Source: Clostridia bacterium (GTDB lineage Bacteria; Bacillota; Clostridia; Peptostreptococcales; Anaerovoracaceae). Taken from it: a DNA stretch of 11,829 nt. Below are positions 6,331 through 11,829 of this stretch, piece after piece. Numbering within the stretch: position 1 is the first letter of the stretch; every line of letters starts with the position of its first letter. The notes beneath the pieces are model-generated. The model did not search any database, was not told the origin of the DNA, and saw nothing but the letters and a program-made list of their open reading frames with translations. Location of the stretch: positions 1-11,829 of the forward strand of contig CAAEEA010000018.1 in assembly GCA_900754795.1 (NCBI GenBank), in the 5' to 3' direction. The translations under genes were made by a program, and so were the position numbers.

Positions 6331-7344
6331 TCAGGATCTTACGGTATCTACGGTTATATCTCCAGAAATAATGAGATTTCCTATATCTTCCACTTCATTC
6401 TTAAGTTCGTCGCTTATCTGCTGTACCGAAGTCTCATTACCGTAAGCTATTGAAATGTAGCCTGTAGCCATATCAGCCGTCCAGACTCTCGCGCCGTCCC
6501 ATGTGCCGTCTTCAATATATTTCTTTATCGTGTCATATATAGAAAGACCTACTTCTTTTTTCATGGAACAGATGATCTGCTCATCGTATTCAGGCGCTGA
6601 GATCTTCTGATCCTGGTCTACTCCGATCACATAGAATCCCTGCTCCTGTGCCGCTTCAAACACACCGTTTCCTGTGTTTCCGGCCACCTGGAAGATCACG
6701 TCCGCGCCCTGATCATGGAGGGCGAGGGCACATTCCTTACCTTTGGCAGGATCTTCATAATCGTTGGCATAATTGGTAACTACTTTAATGTCAGGATTCG
6801 CGTATTTTGCTCCCTGTTCATATCCTACCAGAAAATCGTTGATCGTATCGGCGTCTTCACCTCCGACAGCCCCTACTGTCCCGGTTTCAGACATGTTTGC
6901 CGCGATATATCCGGCCAGGAAAGACCCTTCGTTCTGGGCATATGTTATGCAGAGCACATTAGGCAGCTCTTCGATATTCTCAGCCGGATTATCGACCCAG
7001 ATAAACTTTGTGTCCGGATATTCCGGAGCAACTTCGGAAATCTCATAGAACTGCCAGCCGACAGGAATAACAAAATCCGATTCTTCGGCCGCCTGCATCA
7101 TGTTCTGTTTGAAATTCTGTTCTTTACATTCGATGGTGTTAACTACTACTCCAAAATCCTCTTTGAGCTGGTCTGCTCCCTCTTTGGCAGAGTCGTTGAA
7201 CGACTTATCTCCAAAAGCAGAAGAAACTACTACGGTCACAGTAATGGCGTCTTCCTCTCCCTGCTCGTCTGTGGAACAGCCTGCCAGTGTAAAGGCCGCC
7301 AGGATCAGGGTGAGAATCATTAAAAGTGAAATTATTTTTTTCAT
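6331..7344 (-). CDS. BMP-family nucleoside-binding lipoprotein
   Basis: Substrate-binding lipoprotein of the importer, in the basic membrane protein family (PnrA, NupN, Med), whose studied members bind purine nucleosides. The 337 residues start with a lipoprotein signal whose lipobox is LAGC (C23). Mature-protein landmarks are an early DKSFND motif, which in this family forms part of the nucleoside pocket, VGWQFYE, GSFLAGYIA, and GNTGNGVFEAAQ followed by VIGVDQDQ. A start 11 codons upstream is possible, but GGAGG lies 6 nt before the ATG at 7344 and the signal peptide starts there. It is the first gene of the importer operon, behind the promoter at 7387-7415 and followed by the hairpin at 6273-6297. 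The precise ligand cannot be read from the sequence. Confidence 0.95.
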   Translation of the reverse strand: MKKIISLLMILTLILAAFTLAGCSTDEQGEEDAITVTVVVSSAFGDKSFNDSAKEGADQLKEDFGVVVNTIECKEQNFKQNMMQAAEESDFVIPVGWQFYEISEVAPEYPDTKFIWVDNPAENIEELPNVLCITYAQNEGSFLAGYIAANMSETGTVGAVGGEDADTINDFLVGYEQGAKYANPDIKVVTNYANDYEDPAKGKECALALHDQGADVIFQVAGNTGNGVFEAAQEQGFYVIGVDQDQKISAPEYDEQIICSMKKEVGLSIYDTIKKYIEDGTWDGARVWTADMATGYISIAYGNETSVQQISDELKNEVEDIGNLIISGDITVDTVRS

Positions 7345-7386
7345 ATTCTTCCTCCGTGTTTGAAAAAAAGTCCACACTTGTTTCTG

Positions 7387-7415
7387 ATTTTAACACCATG
7401 ACCCTTTAAAATCAA
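7387..7415 (-). promoter_or_regulatory. Sigma-A-type promoter of the importer operon
   Basis: On the minus strand, TTGATT (7415-7410) and TAAAAT (7392-7387) are 17 nt apart, and a TG one base before the -10 makes it an extended -10 promoter. Transcription would start near 7380, giving a leader of about 36 nt that is too short for a riboswitch. It lies in the 147-nt gap between ppk1 and the BMP gene. Confidence 0.7.
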
Positions 7416-7429
7416 GTTTTCATCAAATT
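7415..7429 (-). promoter_or_regulatory. Possible CodY-like box abutting the importer promoter
   Basis: The minus strand reads AATTTGATGAAAACT, 12 of 15 matches to the CodY consensus AATTTTCWGAAAATT, directly before and overlapping by one base the -35 element. CodY boxes often carry about three mismatches, but such matches also arise by chance in A/T-rich DNA, and I cannot see whether this genome encodes CodY. Confidence 0.25.
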
Positions 7430-7457
7430 TAAACGTGTTGATTCTGTGTTTTTTATG

Positions 7458-7471
7458 TGTTTTCGTATACA
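7458..7471 (-). promoter_or_regulatory. Possible catabolite-response (cre-like) element
   Basis: The minus strand reads TGTATACGAAAACA, which keeps the TG..CG..CA frame of the CcpA cre consensus TGWNANCGNTNWCA with two mismatches. It is about 43 nt upstream of the importer -35 element, between the ppk1 stop and the promoter. Carbon control of nucleoside uptake would be sensible, but the match alone is weak. Confidence 0.22.
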
Positions 7472-7491
7472 TTTTGCGGGAAGCAATCCGT

Positions 7492-9624
7492 CTACGCGCC
7501 GAAAAATCTGCGTAAAAATCCGCCTTTCCCCGACTTCTTTACAGGCGGCTTTTCTTCCGGAGCCATCGCTCTTTCCCCGGCTTCATCCATGAGATACTGC
7601 TGGCTGTCAAACGGATCCGCGCCGTTTATTTTTTCCGCGTAGGTTCCGTCAGTCATCATCATCCTGCCTTTGACATTATCGTTTCTTACGGCTTCGATGA
7701 TCTTATGTATCTCCTTTCTGACCGTTTTATCATATACGGGGCAGGCAACTTCTACTCTGCGCTGCGTATTTCTCGTCATAAAGTCGGCCGATGAAATATA
7801 CATCTTTTCATCTTCACCGCTGCCGAAGCAGTATATCCTCGAATGTTCAAGATAGCGTCCCACGATACTGCACACTCTTATGTTCTCTGTCTTTTCCGCA
7901 ATCCCCGGAAGCAGGCAGCAGATCCCTCTGACTACCATGTCTATCCGCGCGCCCGCGGCAGACGCTCTTGAAAGCCTGTCGATGATGTCGGCGTCGGTAA
8001 GAGAATTTATCTTGATGAAAATTCGTCCTTCTTCGCCTTTGGAGGTCTCTTCATCTATGAGTTTAAGCACTCTTTTTTTGAGCGACTCCGGCGCAACAAG
8101 CAGATGATCGTATCTGCCGCTAAGATTGGCTATCGCCATATCCTTAAAAAACTCGGCCGCGTCACGCCCTATTCTCTGATCGGAAGTCATCAGAGAAAGA
8201 TCGGTATACTGTTTTGCCGTATTTTCGTTATAGTTTCCCGTTCCTATCTGCGTGATATATTCTACTCCCGTTTTTCCGTTCCTGGTGATCAGGCAGACCT
8301 TGGAATGAACTTTATACGAATCAAATCCGTATGTTACATTGCAGCCCGCCTCTTCAAGGCGCTCAGACCAGTCGATGTTGTTCTGCTCGTCAAATCTGGC
8401 TCTCAGTTCGATGAGCGCCGTCACATCTTTTCCTTTTTCAGCCGCCTCGCACAGGTGTTCTACCAGCTTTGTATGACTGGCAAGGCGATAGATTGTTATC
8501 TTGATCGAAATCACGTCCGGATCCGCGGCCGCTTCTTTGACGAGATTCAGAAAAGGTTCCATGCTGTCAAATGGATAAGAAAGCAAGATATCGTGTCTCT
8601 CCAGCTGTCTGATCATGCTTTCATTCCTGCTTATCGCGCCGGGCCATACCGGCGTGAATTTAGGATAAGTCAGGGCGTTTTGCTTTGGTTTGGGGAGCCT
8701 TGCAATCATGCCGGACACATAGCCCATTTTCATCGGTGCTTTTGTTATATATATCTGCCTGGATGTGAGGCTGAGTTTTTCTCTGAAATAATCTGAAAAT
8801 CCCCCGCTTATCTTTCCGGACAGTTCCAGTCTCACGGGAGCGAGCCGTCTTCTGTGTCTTAGGGCTTTTCTCATCCTTTTCTTAAAGTCTGTCTCGTCGG
8901 CAAAGACTTCGTCTTCCGGATTGACGTCGGCATTTCTTGTGACGCGGAATATGACTTTTTCTTTTACGGTGTAAGGATCAAAAATGCTTTCGGCATATTC
9001 AAAAATGATATTTTCCGTCCTTATGCACCGCGTTTCTGTCCCCGGCAGATAAAACAGGGGCGGCAGTGACGCCGGAACCGGTATAACGCCGAAGATTTCT
9101 TTATTTTTGTGCCTGAGCATTACGCCTATGTGGATCACATTGTTGGCGAGATGGGGAAAAGGGTGATGAGCGTCTACTATCTGCGGCGAAAGAATCGGCC
9201 GTACAGACGCTTCAAAATATTTTCTTACATTTTTCCTTTCACTCTGTTCCAGTTCATCATATCCCAGCTGGTAAATTCCATGCGCTCTCAGCTGCCGCTC
9301 CACTTCAAAAAAGATACGTTCACGTTTGCCGCAAAGAGGTCTGACCGCCTCAAATATTTTTTCAAGCTGTTCATCCGGAGTCATGCCGGATTTGTTATCA
9401 ATTACTTTTTCTCCTGTTTTTTCTTCTATGTCAGCCATATCCGTCAGGCTGCCGACACGGATCATAAAAAACTCGTCAAGGTTGCTGGTAAATATTGAAA
9501 TGAACCTGAGCCTTTCCAGCAGAGGAACAGTCTGATCCGTCGCTTCGGCCAATACTCTGTCGTTGAACCTCAGCCATGAAAGCTCCCTGTTCTGAGTAAA
9601 ACCTTTTTTATACAGATCTGCCAC
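7492..9624 (-). CDS. ppk1: Polyphosphate kinase 1
   Basis: Reversibly makes polyphosphate from the gamma phosphate of ATP, membrane-associated in E. coli. The 710 residues cover the usual four domains: N-terminal helical (RELSWLRFNDRVL, 13-25), head domain, and two phospholipase-D-like C-terminal domains. The autophosphorylated histidine is H440 in YKVHSK and the second conserved histidine is H594 in YLEHSR; the metal-binding arginines match R380 (IYRLA) and R410 (LRARFDE). The start is GTG at 9624, with GGAGGG 7 nt upstream; it overlaps the ppx end by 17 nt. Residues after about 655 form an extra tail ending in basic KKSGKGGFLRRFFGA that is not part of the catalytic core. No clear terminator follows the stop. 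Confidence 0.96.
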   Translation of the reverse strand: MADLYKKGFTQNRELSWLRFNDRVLAEATDQTVPLLERLRFISIFTSNLDEFFMIRVGSLTDMADIEEKTGEKVIDNKSGMTPDEQLEKIFEAVRPLCGKRERIFFEVERQLRAHGIYQLGYDELEQSERKNVRKYFEASVRPILSPQIVDAHHPFPHLANNVIHIGVMLRHKNKEIFGVIPVPASLPPLFYLPGTETRCIRTENIIFEYAESIFDPYTVKEKVIFRVTRNADVNPEDEVFADETDFKKRMRKALRHRRRLAPVRLELSGKISGGFSDYFREKLSLTSRQIYITKAPMKMGYVSGMIARLPKPKQNALTYPKFTPVWPGAISRNESMIRQLERHDILLSYPFDSMEPFLNLVKEAAADPDVISIKITIYRLASHTKLVEHLCEAAEKGKDVTALIELRARFDEQNNIDWSERLEEAGCNVTYGFDSYKVHSKVCLITRNGKTGVEYITQIGTGNYNENTAKQYTDLSLMTSDQRIGRDAAEFFKDMAIANLSGRYDHLLVAPESLKKRVLKLIDEETSKGEEGRIFIKINSLTDADIIDRLSRASAAGARIDMVVRGICCLLPGIAEKTENIRVCSIVGRYLEHSRIYCFGSGEDEKMYISSADFMTRNTQRRVEVACPVYDKTVRKEIHKIIEAVRNDNVKGRMMMTDGTYAEKINGADPFDSQQYLMDEAGERAMAPEEKPPVKKSGKGGFLRRFFGA

Positions 9625-10531
9625 GTATCTTCCCTCCTCTTACAAGCCTGTTCATCAGATAGCCTTCCCTTACTCCGTAATCAACGGTTATGAAAGTTTC
9701 TGATCCGAAATATCTGGCTACGGTCCTGAATATCAGCATTCCCGGTATCACCGTATGGACACGGTCAGGCGATGATTTGAGAATTCCTGAAAGCAGTTCT
9801 TTTTTACTTTCGTCTTTGTACCGCAGAACTTCTCTCAGCTGATCGACAGTATATTCTTTAAGGTCTCTGTTTCCGTATCTTTCGCGCATAAGCTTCAGAG
9901 CCGCTCTGGCCGTGCCGCCTACGCTGTAGACCGGCTGAGAAACGACTTTTTCCATATCTATGTCTATTGATGAAAGATACCCCTTTACTTCTTTTTTGAT
10001 ATAATTTGCCTCATCACGGCTCGGAAGCAGGCCGGATACCCATTTTCTGTACATGTTGAGCGATCCGAGCGGAACAGATGTGGCTTTGATTATCTCTTTG
10101 TCTTTAAAAAACGCCAGCTCCGTACTTCCTCCCCCTACATCTACCAGCAGCCCGCTCTCGCCGATACCGCTTTCAAGGGCGCCGTAATAATCGAACACAG
10201 CCTCTTCTTTGCCGGTCAGGATGTGAATGTCAAATCCGCATTCCTTTTTTACGGCTTTCAGTATCCTGTCGCTGTTGGCGCTGTTTCTCAGAGCTGCCGT
10301 GCCGAAAGGATACACTTCCTCCGGTCTGACATAGCGCAGGATCTTCTCAATATCGTTTAATATATCTATCAGAAGCCGCACTCCCTCATCGTTGATCTCG
10401 TTATTTTCATCGACGTATCCGGCAAGACCGGCGGAATATTTTTTGTTAAGCATCGGGTTAAGACGTCCGTTTTCCATACTGTATATCACAAGCCTGATCG
10501 TGTTGGAACCGATGTCGATTACTGCCCACAT
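9608..10531 (-). CDS. ppx: Exopolyphosphatase / GppA-family phosphatase
   Basis: Member of the sugar-kinase/actin-fold Ppx-GppA family that removes terminal phosphate from polyphosphate or pppGpp. Its 307 residues match the short form that has only the two ribonuclease-H-like domains and no C-terminal HD-type region. Motifs are DIGSNTIRL (6-14), TGKEEA with the likely catalytic glutamate at E110, DVGGGSTEL (131-139), VGGTARA (204-210) and DYGVREGYL (284-292). AGGTG lies 8 nt before the ATG. It is the first gene of the pair, and its end overlaps ppk1 by 17 nt, so synthesis and breakdown enzymes are translationally coupled. Pairing with ppk1 favours exopolyphosphatase over pppGpp hydrolase, but motifs alone do not separate them. 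Confidence 0.92.
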   Translation of the reverse strand: MWAVIDIGSNTIRLVIYSMENGRLNPMLNKKYSAGLAGYVDENNEINDEGVRLLIDILNDIEKILRYVRPEEVYPFGTAALRNSANSDRILKAVKKECGFDIHILTGKEEAVFDYYGALESGIGESGLLVDVGGGSTELAFFKDKEIIKATSVPLGSLNMYRKWVSGLLPSRDEANYIKKEVKGYLSSIDIDMEKVVSQPVYSVGGTARAALKLMRERYGNRDLKEYTVDQLREVLRYKDESKKELLSGILKSSPDRVHTVIPGMLIFRTVARYFGSETFITVDYGVREGYLMNRLVRGGKIRGRSV

Positions 10532-10572
10532 AAAAAAGTCACCTCGTTTCGTGTCGTTTCCTGTTCTGTGAT

Positions 10573-10620
10573 AATTTTAGTTTCCTTACATTATATGAAA
10601 TTTATCCTGAATTTTAGTTT
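10573..10620 (-). repeat. Direct repeats AAACTAAAATT flanking the ppx -10 element
   Basis: On the minus strand, AAACTAAAATT occurs exactly at 10620-10610 and 10583-10573, 37 bp apart. The -10 hexamer TATAAT lies between them. The upstream copy falls where the -35 element should be and the downstream copy covers the expected start of transcription. This is an attractive operator arrangement; chance is possible because the repeat is A/T-rich. Confidence 0.45.
10590..10595 (-). promoter_or_regulatory. Probable -10 element of the ppx-ppk1 operon
   Basis: A perfect TATAAT on the minus strand, 58 nt before the ppx ATG. The sequence 17 nt upstream is ACTAAA, a poor -35, so the promoter would be expected to need an activator. 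That position is part of the direct repeat described separately. Confidence 0.5.
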
Positions 10621-10653
10621 ATCATTTCTATGGCATAATAAAAGCAATTCTAT

Positions 10654-10671
10654 GTAAAATCAGCGTAAAAT
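10654..10671 (+). repeat. GTAAAAT direct repeat with an 11-bp period in the divergent intergenic region
   Basis: GTAAAAT at 10654-10660 recurs at 10665-10671, exactly one helical turn later. Response regulators of the PhoB/PhoP type bind direct repeats with this period, and the neighbouring genes are polyphosphate genes, but the core does not match a known Pho box. The rest of 10532-10792 is A/T-rich and I see no RNA gene or clear promoter for the rightward genes; TATATA at 10768-10773 is a weak -10 candidate. Confidence 0.3.
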
Positions 10672-10780
10672 ATGAGCAGTCGCGCACGCTTTCTCCTGAT
10701 GTCCGTTACGCAGATTTTTCTCTCACTTTACATTTAACTGATAGAAGGCCTTTACTGCTCGTTCTACTATATAAATGAAT

Positions 10781-10784
10781 GGAG
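10781..10784 (+). promoter_or_regulatory. Ribosome binding site that selects the start of the first rightward gene
   Basis: GGAG lies 8 nt before ATG 10793. An in-frame ATG at 10775 lies upstream of this motif and has no ribosome site of its own. Confidence 0.65.
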
Positions 10785-10792
10785 TGATAATA

Positions 10793-11014
10793 ATGATAAG
10801 AAAATTTTTGCCTTTCGCGGGAGTGTTTATTTTTACTGTGATCAGCATATTTTTCGCATGGACATCAATATGCATCCTCAGTGACGGCAGTGCTTTTTCT
10901 GCCGTTGAAAATAGGGTTATGGCCGGCTTTGCAGCCTGCACTATTTTTCTTATGTTTACCGGAGGCAGCGTCTGTCTGGCAGTCTTAAACATAAAAGAAA
11001 GGAACAGCCAATGA
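10793..11014 (+). CDS. Small two-helix membrane protein, unknown function
   Basis: A 73-residue protein that I do not recognise. It has a basic start (MIRK), one hydrophobic helix at about 5-30 (FLPFAG to ICIL), a short polar loop with DGS and ENR, a second helix at about 43-66, and a charged end (KERNSQ). The likely topology has both ends in the cytoplasm. Its TGA overlaps the ATG of the flavodoxin gene (ATGA), so the two are translated together and may act together. It could anchor the flavodoxin-fold protein or supply a membrane partner; nothing in the sequence proves this. Confidence 0.7.
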   Translation: MIRKFLPFAGVFIFTVISIFFAWTSICILSDGSAFSAVENRVMAGFAACTIFLMFTGGSVCLAVLNIKERNSQ

Positions 11015-11559
11015 GGGCTATCATCACCTACGGCAGCTGCTACGGTCATGCCCGCGCTTATGCCGAAGAGCTTTCTCGTCTGACGGGAATCGATGCAGTT
11101 GATGTGGACAGATGTCCCGCAGATCTTTCTTCCATGGATCTCATCGTGCATATCGGCGGTCTGTATGCCGGCGGCATCAGGGGATTGAGTAAGGTTATCC
11201 GTCGTCTTCCAAAATGCCATCGTCCTCTTTTCATCATCGCTACAGTCGGACTTGCTGATCCGGAAAATCCGCAAAACAGAAAAAACATCATCGCTTCTGC
11301 AAAAATACAGCTAGGAGGCAGTATACCGGAAAATACAGAGATACATCATCTTCGCGGCGGTATTGACTACAGCAGCCTTTCCAAAGGACACCGTCTGCTC
11401 ATGTCTTTACTCTACCGCACTATATGTAACAAACCGAAAGAAAAACTTTCCGCTGAAGACATAACCGTAATAAACACCTACGGCAAAGAGGCCTGTTTTA
11501 TGGACTTTTCCTCACTTGGGACGATTGCAGGACGAATTCTGTCTCTGGAGTCAAAATGA
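11011..11559 (+). CDS. Flavodoxin-fold protein
   Basis: A 182-residue protein with the flavodoxin pattern: strand RAIITYG, then an FMN-phosphate loop GSCYGHARAYAEEL (8-21), strand LIVHIGG with a second loop GGLYAGGIRG (49-58), and strand FIIATVGLADPENPQNRKNI (74-93) for the third FMN contact. The phosphate loop departs from the canonical T/S-x-T-G-x-T: it reads S9-C-Y-G-H-A14. The C-terminal half (DYSSLSKGHRLLMSLL) resembles the flavodoxin-domain group that includes HemG-type protoporphyrinogen oxidases, but a heme role is not supported by neighbours. A role as a redox carrier or small oxidoreductase is likely. AAGGA lies 7 nt before the ATG, inside the end of the upstream membrane protein gene. 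Confidence 0.82.
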   Translation: MRAIITYGSCYGHARAYAEELSRLTGIDAVDVDRCPADLSSMDLIVHIGGLYAGGIRGLSKVIRRLPKCHRPLFIIATVGLADPENPQNRKNIIASAKIQLGGSIPENTEIHHLRGGIDYSSLSKGHRLLMSLLYRTICNKPKEKLSAEDITVINTYGKEACFMDFSSLGTIAGRILSLESK

Positions 11560-11570
11560 ATAAAAACTGA
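11556..11570 (+). other. Four-codon leader ORF before the last membrane protein gene
   Basis: GGAG at 11547-11550 is 5 nt before ATG 11556, which overlaps the flavodoxin stop and encodes only MNKN before TGA. The next gene's ATG follows 2 nt later in another frame and has no ribosome site of its own. Translation of the next gene probably depends on restart after this mini-ORF. A frameshifted former N-terminus is the alternative. Confidence 0.45.
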
Positions 11571-11572
11571 AA

Positions 11573-11782
11573 ATGATCTTTAAAATCCTATTGACCGGGA
11601 TAATCGCTGCAATAGCATATTCTCTTATTGCATCTCTTTTTCTGATTATCAAAGATGGAATCAGCGGCAACCGATTCATCTGCGGCTTAAAGTTTACCTT
11701 TTCATGCTGCGTTATATGGAGCTTTTATCCGCTCGCCGACTGCGCGGCTCTCCTGATCATGAGGCTTGTGCTGGTCTCATGA
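11573..11782 (+). CDS. Small cysteine-containing two-helix membrane protein, unknown function
   Basis: A 69-residue protein that I do not recognise. Hydrophobic segments span about 3-26 and 41-67, joined by a basic loop (KDGISGNR). Four cysteines (C37, C45, C46, C57) sit in or next to the second helix, which is high for so small a protein and could mean metal, heme or disulfide chemistry next to the flavodoxin. It starts 13 nt after the flavodoxin stop without its own ribosome site, and its start relies on the upstream mini-ORF. It is a plausible gene, though its short length leaves some doubt. Confidence 0.5.
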   Translation: MIFKILLTGIIAAIAYSLIASLFLIIKDGISGNRFICGLKFTFSCCVIWSFYPLADCAALLIMRLVLVS

Positions 11783-11783
11783 T
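11756..11783 (+). terminator. Hairpin over the end of the last rightward gene, doubtful terminator
   Basis: ATCATGAG (11756-11763) and CTCATGAT (11776-11783) form a perfect 8-bp stem that can extend by a few weaker pairs. It includes the stop codon. A run of six T residues lies 22 nt further on (11805-11810), too far for a standard intrinsic terminator. It may protect the 3' end or end transcription inefficiently. Confidence 0.3.
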
Positions 11784-11829
11784 TCTGTTCCCATTCCGGG
11801 CGCATTTTTTCAAATTAAATTTTCATAAA

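Noticed and set aside
6315..6332. Inverted repeat GACCG/CGGTC around the BMP stop codon
   Set aside because: The stem is only 5 bp before a mismatch or bulge and is much weaker than the hairpin at 6273-6297.
6715..7323. 202-residue plus-strand frame inside the BMP lipoprotein gene
   Set aside because: Antisense shadow of a gene with clear lipobox and family motifs.
7345..7380. Purine riboswitch in the leader of the nucleoside importer
   Set aside because: The leader from the predicted start is only about 36 nt and holds no aptamer-like pairing.
7470..7491. Terminator after ppk1
   Set aside because: Only a 4-bp TTGC/GCAA stem is present, without a proper T run next to it.
8104..8796. 230-residue plus-strand frame inside ppk1
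   Set aside because: It is antisense to a gene with intact catalytic motifs, and its translation shows no recognisable domain. Long antisense frames are expected here from codon bias.
10672..10737. Possible 21-codon peptide in the divergent gap (MSSRARFLL...)
   Set aside because: There is no Shine-Dalgarno before its ATG and no supporting context.
10763..10777. Possible NrdR box (CTATATAAAT) before the first rightward gene
   Set aside because: Only part of the palindromic consensus matches, there is a single copy while NrdR normally uses two, and the downstream genes are not reductase genes.
10723..11274. 183-residue minus-strand frame opposite the flavodoxin and first small membrane genes
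   Set aside because: The plus strand there has chained starts and ribosome sites and a recognisable flavodoxin fold; the minus product looks random.

Overview
The window reads as chromosomal DNA of a low-to-mid GC Gram-positive anaerobe, most likely a clostridium-type member of the Bacillota. Pointers are the strong GGAGG ribosome binding sites, the frequent TTG/GTG starts, a YlmC/YmxH-type PRC-barrel protein next to nrdR, a BMP-family nucleoside ABC transporter in the Bacillus nupNOPQ order, and a lipoprotein version of trigger factor. A finer placement (for example Clostridiales Family XIII) would be a guess.

Layout. About 90 % of the window is transcribed leftward (minus strand). From right to left: ppx and ppk1, an overlapping pair for polyphosphate breakdown and synthesis (10531-7492); then, behind a good sigma-A-type promoter at 7387-7415, a BMP lipoprotein, a double ATPase and two permeases (7344-2645) that form one nucleoside importer; then a trigger-factor-like prolyl isomerase lipoprotein (2633-1548), a PRC-barrel protein (1489-1241), nrdR (1230-772) and cmk (772-110). 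A final minus-strand gene starts at 59 and leaves the window after a signal-peptide-like N-terminus. Gaps within this run are tiny or negative, except the BMP-ATPase gap, the isomerase/PRC-barrel gap and the gap after cmk; each of these three holds an inverted repeat.

At the right end a rightward cluster (10793-11782) diverges from ppx: a 73-residue two-helix membrane protein, a flavodoxin-fold protein overlapping it by 4 nt, and a 69-residue cysteine-containing two-helix membrane protein. This is the least familiar part of the window and the best candidate for an undescribed small system, perhaps membrane-associated FMN electron transfer.

How the genes fit together. The importer brings in nucleosides, Cmk phosphorylates CMP/dCMP, and NrdR senses dATP/ATP and represses ribonucleotide reductase, so the run has a nucleotide-supply theme. 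Ppx and Ppk make a coupled polyphosphate cycle. Regulation visible in the sequence: hairpins that cover the Shine-Dalgarno sequences of the PRC-barrel gene and of the leftmost gene, a strong hairpin between binding-protein and ATPase genes, weak start codons for the ATPase and first permease, and direct repeats around the ppx promoter. I saw no tRNA, rRNA, CRISPR array, insertion sequence or phage gene. The only gap near 300 bases is the divergent region 10532-10792, described below.
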